A DNA stretch of 9,775 nt, taken from assembly GCA_002374055.1 (NCBI GenBank), contig DFLA01000019.1, positions 1-9,775 on the forward strand. Direction: 5' to 3'. The position numbers and the translations under genes are program-made. The stretch comes from Caryophanales bacterium UBA3631. Its GTDB lineage: Bacteria; Bacillota_I; Bacilli_A; RF39; UBA660. The notes below the pieces were generated by a model. That model was not told where the DNA came from. It saw only the letters and a list, made by a program, of their open reading frames with translations, and searched no databases. Positions within the stretch are counted from its first letter, which is position 1. Each line of letters starts with the position of its first letter. Shown in pieces: positions 1-4,907 of this stretch.

Positions 1-496
1 TCTTTCCACGCCATCCCATAAATGTATAGCCTTCTCTTGTTGGAGTTGGTAGTGTTCCATATTTTTCTCCTGTTATTACATTTTTTGATGTTTCTTGTAG
101 TGTTCCTCCTTGTGGATCAAATGTTACTGTTATTTGTTCAAGTTCTTCTTTATATTCATATTTATATTTATTGTTTTCAAATTTTACTATAATGTACCCG
201 TTTAGTTCTTCATTTGTACTAGGGTTTAGTATTTGACTTTTTTGTATTAATCCAGATTCTTTTAGTTCATCTAGTGATATTACATATATATCATTTTCTT
301 GTGGTAGTAGGTTTGAATTTTGATTCATATATATTTTTGATGTATTTATTAGTGAGTTTATTTGTTCTTGATCTGTTACATTTTCTGCTGTTTTTAGTTG
401 TTTAAATACTTTTGGAGTTATTATTACTATTATTAGTGTTAGTATGGCTACTACTGCTAATAATTCTACTAATGTAAATGCTTTGTTATTTTTCAT
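1..496 (-). CDS. Prepilin-like protein with InlB/Listeria-Bacteroides-type repeat, 3' end outside window
   Basis: I translated this from 496 leftward; 165 codons are visible and the gene leaves the window without a stop. The N-terminus MKNNKAFTLVELLAVVAIL is a class III (type IV pilin/pseudopilin) signal: a short basic leader, cleavage expected between Ala6 and Phe7, glutamate at mature position 5, then a hydrophobic helix to about residue 27. Alanine instead of the usual glycine precedes the cleavage site. Residues 28-120 are a hydrophilic pilin-like body. From about residue 122 the chain switches to VTFDPQGGTLQ...KYGTLPTPTREGYTFMGW, the signature of the InlB B-repeat/Flg_new family, a small beta domain of surface proteins. 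The start is supported by an AGGG element 6 nt upstream and a promoter at 519-546. It probably acts in a competence or type IV pilus-like surface machine; the InlB repeat suggests adhesion or a spacer role (inference). Confidence 0.85.
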   Translation of the reverse strand, partial: MKNNKAFTLVELLAVVAILTLIIVIITPKVFKQLKTAENVTDQEQINSLINTSKIYMNQNSNLLPQENDIYVISLDELKESGLIQKSQILNPSTNEELNGYIIVKFENNKYKYEYKEELEQITVTFDPQGGTLQETSKNVITGEKYGTLPTPTREGYTFMGWRGK

Positions 497-518
497 TTTT
501 TCCCTACTTTCTATTTAT

Positions 519-546
519 ATTATACAATATTTTTTTTATTTGTAAA
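519..546 (-). promoter_or_regulatory. Sigma-A promoter of the prepilin gene
   Basis: On the minus strand a TTTACA -35 (541-546) is followed after 16 bp by a perfect TATAAT -10 (519-524). Transcription would start near 512 and give a leader of about 16 nt carrying the AGGG ribosome binding site of the prepilin gene. The -35 overlaps the T-tract of the terminator just upstream. Confidence 0.7.
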
Positions 547-574
547 AGAAAAATGGATGTTTGTCATCCATTTT
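545..574 (-). terminator. Rho-independent terminator
   Basis: AAAATGGATG (550-559) and CATCCATTTT (565-574) form a perfect 10-bp stem with a 5-nt loop. On the minus strand the stem runs into TTTTTCTTTT, so it ends leftward transcription just before the prepilin promoter. There is no comparable T-tract on the plus strand. Confidence 0.8.
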
Positions 575-626
575 AACCGATATATATTTTTATAAGTTTT
601 AAATAAAGAGTTTTTTTTTACAATTA

Positions 627-644
627 TTTATATTTATATTTATA
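627..644. repeat. Three tandem TTTATA hexamers
   Basis: TTTATA occurs three times in tandem in the noncoding gap between the prepilin gene and the zinc-ribbon membrane protein gene. It may simply be low-complexity AT-rich sequence. Confidence 0.5.
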
Positions 645-680
645 TTTTCAATAGTAAGGAGTGAAAATTTTATTTTATTT

Positions 681-715
681 TTAATAATTGTTTTTTATTA
701 TCATATATCACCTCC
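681..715 (-). other. Strong ribosome binding site followed by only a 7-codon ORF
   Basis: Reading leftward, GGAGG (711-715) sits 6 nt before an ATG (702-704), an ideal arrangement, but the frame reads MIIKNNY and stops at 681. A GTG overlapping the ribosome binding site gives 13 codons. No longer frame follows before the terminator at 545-574. The gap 497-772 otherwise holds the prepilin promoter, two terminators and the TTTATA repeat. This could be a tiny leader or peptide gene, or the remains of a lost gene. Confidence 0.35.
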
Positions 716-757
716 GTATCTATTATCATTATAGATTATGAATGTGTATTTAATGTG

Positions 758-789
758 AAAAAAAAGTGAAACTTATAATTTAGTTCCAC
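758..789 (-). terminator. Rho-independent terminator of the rnhB gene train
   Basis: On the minus strand GTGGAAC (783-789) pairs with GTTTCAC (766-772), 7 bp with one G-U, and is followed directly by eight T residues (758-765). The stop codon of the zinc-ribbon membrane protein (773-775) lies in the loop, so the terminator overlaps the end of the gene. Confidence 0.75.
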
Positions 790-1381
790 ATATATAGCAT
801 GCTTCTGCATTACTTGATTGTTTTGTCCCACAGTTTGGACATATTTTTGGATTTTCTATTTCTCTTGTTTTTGTTTGTTTTTTGTTGTTTATTATTTCGT
901 TATTTTTATTTACTTTTAAATCGACTTTTGCGCTCATTTTATTTCTTGATGCTTTATATATTGTATCGCTTTTTACTTTTTGTTTTGGATACCACATAAA
1001 GTCATCTGTTACCACTTTTGTTTCTTTTTGTTCTTTTTCTTGTTTTTGTTCTTCTGTTTCTTTAATTTCTAATCCTAGAAATATATTAAATATAAATGAC
1101 AAGAATGTTAGTTCTAATATATATATCATGTCTTTGTTATATTCTTTTCCAAGGCACTTATATATTTGATAGTTTGTTATAAAACCTAATATTGGTATAA
1201 ACACTAGTATTATATTGTATTGTTTTAATTTATATTTATTTATCAATACGATTTTGTTATAGAATGGTATTATTCCTTTTTTGAATCCTAGTTTCATTTT
1301 TTTAAATATTAATCCCATTCCTATACATGCTGGGATTTCAAATAGTAAGAATATTACTGTTAACGCTAATAATGTTTCCAT
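773..1381 (-). CDS. Membrane protein with C-terminal zinc ribbon (DUF5684-like)
   Basis: 202 aa. An N-terminal hydrophobic helix (about 4-26) is followed by an IPFYN motif (38-42) and two more hydrophobic stretches (about 55-72 and 85-104). The sequence KGIIPFYNKIVLINKYK followed by hydrophobic pairs resembles the DUF5684 family of small membrane proteins. A charged linker rich in Lys, Glu and Gln (105-178) leads to a zinc ribbon CPNC...CYIC (Cys181, 184, 195, 198), which may bind zinc or serve as a protein-interaction knob on the cytoplasmic side. The start is set by AAGGTGAT about 6 nt before ATG. It is the last gene of the train and ends in the terminator at 758-789. A TATAAT box at 1397-1402 lies just upstream, but its -35 is poor and the leader would be extremely short. 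The function is unknown. Confidence 0.8.
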   Translation of the reverse strand: METLLALTVIFLLFEIPACIGMGLIFKKMKLGFKKGIIPFYNKIVLINKYKLKQYNIILVFIPILGFITNYQIYKCLGKEYNKDMIYILELTFLSFIFNIFLGLEIKETEEQKQEKEQKETKVVTDDFMWYPKQKVKSDTIYKASRNKMSAKVDLKVNKNNEIINNKKQTKTREIENPKICPNCGTKQSSNAEACYICGTKL

Positions 1382-1419
1382 TGTATCACCTTTTTAATTA
1401 TATCATATTTTTTTTATTT

Positions 1420-1920
1420 CTAGAAGTATGGATTTGTTTTTATTTCTATTTCTAGTGTTGAAGTTTCTCCATGTCCTGGATATATTTTTGTTTCTTTTGG
1501 ATATTGTTTTATTTTTTCAATGCTTTTTTGCATTTCATCATCACTTCCTGAAGGCAAGTCTGTTCTTCCGATTGTGCCTTTAAATAGAAAGTCTCCTGTG
1601 AACATTGTTTTTTCTTCTTTAAAATAAAATGTTACTGAATCGCTTGTATGTCCTTTTGTTTCTATTATTTCAAAGTTAAAGTGGTTTGTTTTTTGTTGAT
1701 TATATATGTCTATTATGTCTATATTATTAAAAAAGTTTAGTGCTCCTATATGATCAAAGTGATGATGTGTTAATAGTATTGCTTCTATGTTAAGATTTTT
1801 TGTTTTTTCTATTAATAGTTTTCCTTCATCGCCTGGATCTATTATTAGTGCATTGTTTCCTTTTTTTAATATGTAACAGTTTGCCTGTAGTTCTCCTACT
1901 ATTATTTTTTCTATTTCCAT
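1420..1920 (-). CDS. MBL-fold metallo-hydrolase, glyoxalase II-like (YqgX type)
   Basis: 166 aa with the full metallo-beta-lactamase-fold signature of two-metal hydrolases: THHHFDH (His52, His54, Asp56, His57), GHTSDS (His91), FTGD (Asp110) and YPGHGET (His150), plus the GRTDLPSG loop typical of the glyoxalase II/YqgX group. Such proteins are cytoplasmic and hydrolyse thioesters such as S-lactoylglutathione or related thiols; the true substrate cannot be told from sequence. It is short for the group (usually about 200-215 aa), with the loss between the first and second motif regions (around residues 65-85), while all metal ligands are kept. Its ATG overlaps the end of the 72-aa gene by 10 nt and has no clear ribosome binding site, so translation is probably coupled. 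Confidence 0.9.
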   Translation of the reverse strand: MEIEKIIVGELQANCYILKKGNNALIIDPGDEGKLLIEKTKNLNIEAILLTHHHFDHIGALNFFNNIDIIDIYNQQKTNHFNFEIIETKGHTSDSVTFYFKEEKTMFTGDFLFKGTIGRTDLPSGSDDEMQKSIEKIKQYPKETKIYPGHGETSTLEIEIKTNPYF

Positions 1921-2129
1921 TTGTCTATATTTTTTAAGTTATCTATTCTTTCTTTTATGTTTAGTTGTTGATTTTCTCCAGGCATTGTTTCATTTGGTTT
2001 ATTTAGTTTAAGTTTATTCATATTTTCTCTTATATTTTCTAGTTTTTGTTTTTCATCAAATTGAATATTGTTTCCTACTATTCGTGTGTTTGTTGTTTTT
2101 GCGAATGGGTTTTTGTTAAATGGATTCAT
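1911..2129 (-). CDS. Hypothetical 72-aa charged protein
   Basis: I do not recognise this protein. It is hydrophilic, rich in Asn, Lys and Glu, with a loose N-terminus (MNPFNKNPFAKTTNTRIV) and two helix-prone stretches (about 24-40 and 54-70) that could be amphipathic or coiled. There is no signal peptide, membrane segment or metal motif. It looks real: a GAGGAGG ribosome binding site lies 7 nt before the ATG, the start overlaps the end of rnhB by 14 nt, and its own end overlaps the hydrolase start by 10 nt, so it is locked into the operon. It may be a small cytoplasmic partner protein; no function is proposed. Confidence 0.75.
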   Translation of the reverse strand: MNPFNKNPFAKTTNTRIVGNNIQFDEKQKLENIRENMNKLKLNKPNETMPGENQQLNIKERIDNLKNIDKWK

Positions 2130-2754
2130 TTTTTTCCTCCTCTATTATTTTTTTTACTGGACCATATGTTTTTCTATAGCCTTCTATTAGTCCATATTTG
2201 TTTAGTGCTTCTATGTGTTTTTTTGTTGGATATCCTTTATGATTTTTAAATCCGTATTGTGGGTACTTAGTATCTAGTTCATACATCATTTCATCACGTG
2301 TTACTTTTGCGATTACGCTAGCGGCAGCGATTGATATACTTTTTGCGTCTCCTTTTATTATTGATGTTGTAGGAATATCTAGTTCAAGTGGCATGGCATC
2401 TATTAGTACATGTTCTAGGTTTATTTTTTCTTTTACTTTGTTTATTGCTTCTTTCATTCCTAATTTTGTTGCTTCATAGATATTAACCTCATCTATAGTT
2501 TCTGGTCCTATTATTCCAACTTCACATGCTAGTGCGTGTTCTTTTATATATTTATAGTATTCGTTTCTCTTTTTTTCTGATAGTTGTTTTGAGTCTGTTA
2601 GTCCTTTCAATTCAAAGTCTTTTGGTAATACTACACATGCGGTTACTACTGGGCCTATTAGTGGACCACGTCCAACTTCGTCTACTCCACCTATATATTT
2701 AATTCCTTTTTCATATAGGTCTTTTTCATATTTATATAAATCAAATTTCTCCAT
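2116..2754 (-). CDS. rnhB: Ribonuclease HII
   Basis: 212 aa from the ATG chosen here. RNase HII cuts the RNA strand of RNA-DNA hybrids and removes single ribonucleotides misincorporated in DNA. The family motifs are intact: GVDEVGRGPLIGPVV with the catalytic Asp-Glu pair and GRG, LTDSKQLS, IDAMP with the third acidic residue, and KGDAKSISIAAASVIAKVTRD with the fourth. Counting from the upstream GTG these are Asp28, Glu29, Asp122 and Asp139. The length is normal for the family. A GTG at 2763 would add three residues; neither start has a strong ribosome binding site, and both overlap the end of the upstream membrane-protein gene, so translational coupling is likely. The N-terminus lacks the TBP-like extension of some Firmicute homologues. 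Confidence 0.95.
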   Translation of the reverse strand: MEKFDLYKYEKDLYEKGIKYIGGVDEVGRGPLIGPVVTACVVLPKDFELKGLTDSKQLSEKKRNEYYKYIKEHALACEVGIIGPETIDEVNIYEATKLGMKEAINKVKEKINLEHVLIDAMPLELDIPTTSIIKGDAKSISIAAASVIAKVTRDEMMYELDTKYPQYGFKNHKGYPTKKHIEALNKYGLIEGYRKTYGPVKKIIEEEKNESI

Positions 2755-3571
2755 CTTGTGCACTTCTTTCTTGATAGTTTAGTATTGTATATAATGCACA
2801 TCCTATAAATCCAATAGTAGTCATTATAATACTTGATTTTTTCATTGTTTTTAATAAATTTGGTAAGTAATTTATCATAAAATTTTTAATTTCTACATCT
2901 ATTCCAGTTTCTGGTATTTTCCCTTCTATTCCAAGTACTAGTATTAAAAATAGTACTCCTGTTATTATTGTAGGAAGGCCTACCCAGATATATCCTCTTT
3001 TTGATTGATTTATAATAATTATTAGAAGCGCTATTATAATAACTCCTATTAATATGTAATTAGCTGTTTTTTCATTGAATAATGGTCTTATTATTTGTAA
3101 TATTTCTGTTTCGTTATCGACGCTTTCTATTTGTTCGTCAATTTTTTGTGTTATTTCATCTAGAACACTTATTATTTTTTCTTTTTGTTCTGGTTCTATT
3201 TGATTTAAGTCAATTAGTATATCTATTTTATTGTTTAATTGTTCTTTTAGTTCAATACTACTTACATAATCAATGTTTTCATTGTATAAAGCATTTAGAT
3301 AAAGTGCTTTTATGTTTTCTTTTACATAGTTTTCTACTTCTTGTGATGAGACTAGTTCATCTAATAATTCATTATTTATTTCTTTTTTTAATTGCTTATA
3401 TGAGTCAATATCATTTAGTTCATTTTTAATGTTTGCTTGTTCTATTGTTGTTATTATATCTGTTTTTTTAATTCCATGGCTTATATTGAATAGTGTCATA
3501 AATAGTATTTCTGCTACAAATAATATTATACATAGTATGAAACTTATTATTATTGTTCCTGATTTTTTCAT
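2741..3571 (-). CDS. Hypothetical four-helix membrane protein with large extramembrane helical domain
   Basis: 276 aa. A hydrophobic helix at about 6-29 is followed by a 140-residue hydrophilic, strongly helical and charged segment (about 35-168, Glu/Lys/Ile rich, coiled-coil prone at 130-160), then three more membrane segments (about 171-188, 193-215 and 246-265). This topology would place the long helical domain outside the membrane, probably extracytoplasmic. I do not recognise the family; it resembles unnamed integral membrane proteins of low-GC Gram-positives. A GGTGAT ribosome binding site is a few nt before ATG. It is the first gene of the train with rnhB (overlap 14 nt) and lies just behind a promoter at 3587-3615. 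Confidence 0.75.
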   Translation of the reverse strand: MKKSGTIIISFILCIILFVAEILFMTLFNISHGIKKTDIITTIEQANIKNELNDIDSYKQLKKEINNELLDELVSSQEVENYVKENIKALYLNALYNENIDYVSSIELKEQLNNKIDILIDLNQIEPEQKEKIISVLDEITQKIDEQIESVDNETEILQIIRPLFNEKTANYILIGVIIIALLIIIINQSKRGYIWVGLPTIITGVLFLILVLGIEGKIPETGIDVEIKNFMINYLPNLLKTMKKSSIIMTTIGFIGCALYTILNYQERSAQDGEI

Positions 3572-3586
3572 ATCATCACCATTTTA

Positions 3587-3615
3587 ATTTTATCAAATTT
3601 TATTATTTTTGTGAA
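3587..3615 (-). promoter_or_regulatory. Promoter of the rnhB gene train
   Basis: On the minus strand TTCACA (3610-3615) is 17 bp from TAAAAT (3587-3592). The predicted start is near 3580, which leaves only about 9 nt of leader, so the GGTGAT element would be at the very 5' end of the mRNA. The -35 directly abuts the stop codon of the preceding gene. Confidence 0.55.
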
Positions 3616-4485
3616 CTATATTTTCTTATTTAGCGTGTATATTTTTTGTAAATTATTAAATGTATTTTCTATTGTATTTTCTTGTACATTTAATCCTAAT
3701 TCCATTCTTTCTATTTCTGTTGATTTATCTTTTATTTTATTCATGAAATCATTTATATTTTTACTGTTGTATGGAAGTGTATATTTACTGTTATTTTCTT
3801 TGATTATTTTTAGCACTTGTTCATACGGTACTCCATTTTGATATCCATTATACATATTAAATAGTATTTGCATTTCCATTTCATTATAGACATTGGGATA
3901 TGAGTTTTTTACTGGTTTTATTAATTCTCTTATTTGTTTATATGATTCTATTTCTGCTTTTCTTTCTATTGGATTTATTTCACTATAAGGTCTTAATATT
4001 TGATTTGTTTTAGCTGTTTTTTCTTCTATTATTGTATATATATCTTTGTTTTGTATTTGTTTTTTATATTCTTCATTATCTATATTGTATATTGATTTTA
4101 TTATTTCTGTTTCTGTGTCTTTTTCGCATGTATCAAATACGTTATATATTTGTTTTGAATGGTGTATTTCATGTAGTATTATCCTATATGCTGATAAAAG
4201 TCTTATTAGTTTTTTTTCTGTATTTTTATTAGTTCTTGTATCTTCTTTTAGTGTTTCTTTTGCTATTTCCATGTACTTTTTTATGTTGTTATAGTTTATT
4301 AATATTATTCTTGATGATAGTAGGAATTCTGCTGCTCCTGTTATATAGTGTGTTTCTTCTATACTTCTTACGTATTTTGGATTTACTTTTTTTTCTACCA
4401 TTTCTTTTATTTGTTTTAATGAATCAATATTTATTGGTTTATCCATAAGGTTTATTATTACTTCCAATTCTTCTTTCATTTTCAT
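3616..4485 (-). CDS. Putative HExxH zinc metallopeptidase, family not recognised
   Basis: 289 aa, charged and mostly helical, without signal peptide or membrane segment, so cytoplasmic. The segment YRIILHEIHHSKQ (His105, Glu106 and His109) is a zincin HExxH motif in a hydrophobic helix. About 65 residues later NPIERKAEIES offers Glu174 or Glu178 as a third zinc ligand, similar in spacing and style to gluzincin or IrrE/ImmA-like peptidases, though no DNA-binding domain is present. The start is the ATG at 4485, because AAGGAG lies 9 nt before it; a TTG further upstream would put the ribosome binding site inside the gene. It is a single gene: a terminator-like hairpin lies directly upstream and another promoter directly downstream. 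It may be host, or the first gene beside the prophage. Proteolytic activity is inferred from the motif alone. Confidence 0.7.
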   Translation of the reverse strand: MKMKEELEVIINLMDKPINIDSLKQIKEMVEKKVNPKYVRSIEETHYITGAAEFLLSSRIILINYNNIKKYMEIAKETLKEDTRTNKNTEKKLIRLLSAYRIILHEIHHSKQIYNVFDTCEKDTETEIIKSIYNIDNEEYKKQIQNKDIYTIIEEKTAKTNQILRPYSEINPIERKAEIESYKQIRELIKPVKNSYPNVYNEMEMQILFNMYNGYQNGVPYEQVLKIIKENNSKYTLPYNSKNINDFMNKIKDKSTEIERMELGLNVQENTIENTFNNLQKIYTLNKKI

Positions 4486-4502
4486 ACTCTTTTTCTCCTT
4501 GA

Positions 4503-4530
4503 ACAAAAAAAACCCCTATAAAAGGGGATT
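4503..4530 (-). terminator. Terminator hairpin in the leader of the HExxH gene (possible attenuator)
   Basis: CCCC (4513-4516) and GGGG (4524-4527) with flanking A and T tracts form a compact stem. On the minus strand GGGG is followed by eight T residues and then within a few nt by the AAGGAG ribosome binding site of the HExxH gene. The plus strand also ends in T7 after a short gap, so it could work in both directions. Its place between the only visible promoter (4619-4646) and the ribosome binding site makes it a candidate transcription attenuator. Confidence 0.6.
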
Positions 4531-4538
4531 GTTTTTTT

Positions 4539-4581
4539 AATGGCGGAGTTGGAGGGAAATAAAAAATATGTTTCCGCCATT
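4539..4581 (-). other. Leader hairpin with GC-rich 9-bp stem
   Basis: AATGGCGGA (4539-4547) and TCCGCCATT (4573-4581) are perfectly complementary, with a 25-nt loop. This is unusually GC-rich for the region. It lies just upstream of the terminator hairpin in the minus-strand leader of the HExxH gene and could be a sensor or antiterminator partner. It superficially resembles a tRNA acceptor stem but has no tRNA body. Confidence 0.55.
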
Positions 4582-4618
4582 CAATTATCCCTTTATTTTC
4601 TGCAATTCATGCATTGTT

Positions 4619-4646
4619 ATTATATCACATTTTAATACATTTTTAA
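4619..4646 (-). promoter_or_regulatory. Candidate promoter of the HExxH gene
   Basis: On the minus strand a perfect TATAAT (4619-4624) with an extended TGA element is 16 bp from a weak TTAAAA -35 (4641-4646). It would give a leader of about 125 nt containing both hairpins. The 12-nt sequence ATGTGATATAAT is shared with the divergent plus-strand promoter at 4700-4728. Confidence 0.5.
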
Positions 4647-4650
4647 TTTT

Positions 4651-4671
4651 TTAGTACTTATTTAGTACCTA
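4651..4671. repeat. Two direct repeats TTAGTACYTA one helical turn apart
   Basis: TTAGTACTTA (4651-4660) and TTAGTACCTA (4662-4671) are offset by 11 bp, in the 53-bp gap between two divergent promoters. Helical phasing suggests a protein-binding site, for example for a regulator or a recombinase. Each unit contains the palindromic core GTAC. Confidence 0.45.
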
Positions 4672-4699
4672 ATTTTTTTTATTAAATTGAAGAAAACAC

Positions 4700-4728
4700 T
4701 TGACATTACCTAGGTCATGTGATATAAT
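4700..4728 (+). promoter_or_regulatory. Consensus sigma-A promoter of module A
   Basis: A perfect TTGACA (4700-4705), 17-bp spacer and perfect TATAAT (4723-4728) with an extended TGA element. This should be a very strong promoter unless repressed, and a near-palindrome fills its spacer. Transcription from near 4735 would cover the 33-codon ORF and the ribbon-helix-helix gene up to the terminator at 5088-5110. Confidence 0.85.
4701..4722. promoter_or_regulatory. Candidate operator: near-perfect 22-bp palindrome in promoter spacer
   Basis: Nine of eleven base pairs are symmetrical around the central CTAG, with the core ACCTAGGT at 4708-4715 and outer ACA/TGT half sites. It overlaps the -35 and fills the spacer, the place where small repressors such as plasmid CopG bind. 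The ribbon-helix-helix protein encoded downstream is the obvious candidate ligand (inference). Confidence 0.5.
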
Positions 4729-4752
4729 ATATATAGAAAGTGAGGTGAGGAA

Positions 4753-4854
4753 ATGACAATTTCAATGAAAGTTATCACAATTAAGATAACAAAAAAAGGA
4801 ATATCAATAAAGTTCGAGCTCGACATTCCTTTCACAGGCAAGAGTGGTAAATAA
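4753..4854 (+). CDS. Small 33-aa protein or leader peptide, antisense-covered
   Basis: ATG at 4753 follows GTGAGGTGAGGAA, a good ribosome binding site, about 20 nt after the predicted transcription start of a consensus promoter. The peptide starts MTISMKVITIKITKKG, continues with ISIKFELDIPF and ends TGKSGK. Alternating hydrophobic residues suggest two or three amphipathic beta strands; there is no membrane helix, so it is unlike Fst or TxpA-type toxins. The 3' half overlaps a candidate antisense RNA on the minus strand, and the stop codon lies in the loop of an ACAGG..GAGTGG/CCACTC..CCTGT hairpin (4834-4867). It may be a real small protein or a leader peptide controlling the downstream gene. 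I do not recognise a family. Confidence 0.55.
   Translation: MTISMKVITIKITKKGISIKFELDIPFTGKSGK
4791..4832 (-). terminator. Terminator of the module A antisense RNA
   Basis: On the minus strand AAAGGAATGTC pairs with GATATTCCTTT (11 bp with one G-U wobble) and the second arm continues into a T7 tract (4791-4797). It lies wholly inside the 33-aa ORF of the other strand, so the coding sequence is constrained on both strands. Confidence 0.7.
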
Positions 4855-4867
4855 GCCACTCCCCTGT
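4791..4867 (-). ncRNA. Candidate antisense RNA of module A, about 77 nt
   Basis: On the minus strand a promoter at 4875-4901 predicts a start near 4867. The RNA would open with ACAGGGGAGTGG, which folds back on CCACTC..CCTGT to make a 5' hairpin beginning at the first base, and would end in a second strong hairpin (11 bp: 4795-4805 with 4822-4832, one G-U) followed by T7 (4791-4797). A promoter, 5' hairpin and terminator within about 110 bp is the usual build of plasmid and toxin-antitoxin antisense RNAs. It is fully complementary to the 3' two-thirds of the 33-aa ORF mRNA. Confidence 0.55.
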
Positions 4868-4874
4868 AAATAAT

Positions 4875-4901
4875 ATTATCATATTACAATGAAATTGTCA
4901 A
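4875..4901 (-). promoter_or_regulatory. Promoter of the module A antisense RNA
   Basis: On the minus strand a perfect TTGACA (4896-4901) lies 15 bp from GATAAT (4875-4880), or 17 bp from the weaker TAATAT. The 15-bp spacing is short, which lowers confidence. The -35 ends 6 bp before the start codon of the divergent ribbon-helix-helix gene. Confidence 0.5.
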
Positions 4902-4907
4902 ATTTGT

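Larger units (their letters stand above)
4754..4900. repeat. 11-bp inverted repeat joining the 33-aa start to the upstream edge of the RHH gene
   Basis: TGACAATTTCA (4754-4764) begins inside the start codon of the 33-aa ORF and is the exact reverse complement of TGAAATTGTCA (4890-4900), 8 nt before the start of the ribbon-helix-helix gene. In the plus-strand mRNA the two could pair and close off the 33-aa start region. Confidence 0.5.

Noticed and set aside
728..756. TATAAT at 728-733 as promoter of the orphan ribosome binding site
   Set aside because: The -10 is perfect but there is no acceptable -35 at 16-18 bp; TTCACA is 20 bp away.
4482..4580. Minus-strand 32-codon ORF starting MAETYFLFPS across the HExxH leader
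   Set aside because: There is no ribosome binding site, and it runs through both leader hairpins, which explain the sequence better.
4539..4581. tRNA or tmRNA 3' end used as phage attachment site (GGCGGA...TCCGCCA)
   Set aside because: The arms pair fully including the outer AAT/ATT, the unit is only 43 nt, and there is no T-loop consensus, D-arm or anticodon arm. It is better described as a hairpin.
4569..4658. Plus-strand ORF starting MFPPFNYPFIF
   Set aside because: There is no promoter upstream, it lies across the minus-strand leader and promoter, and its composition looks random.
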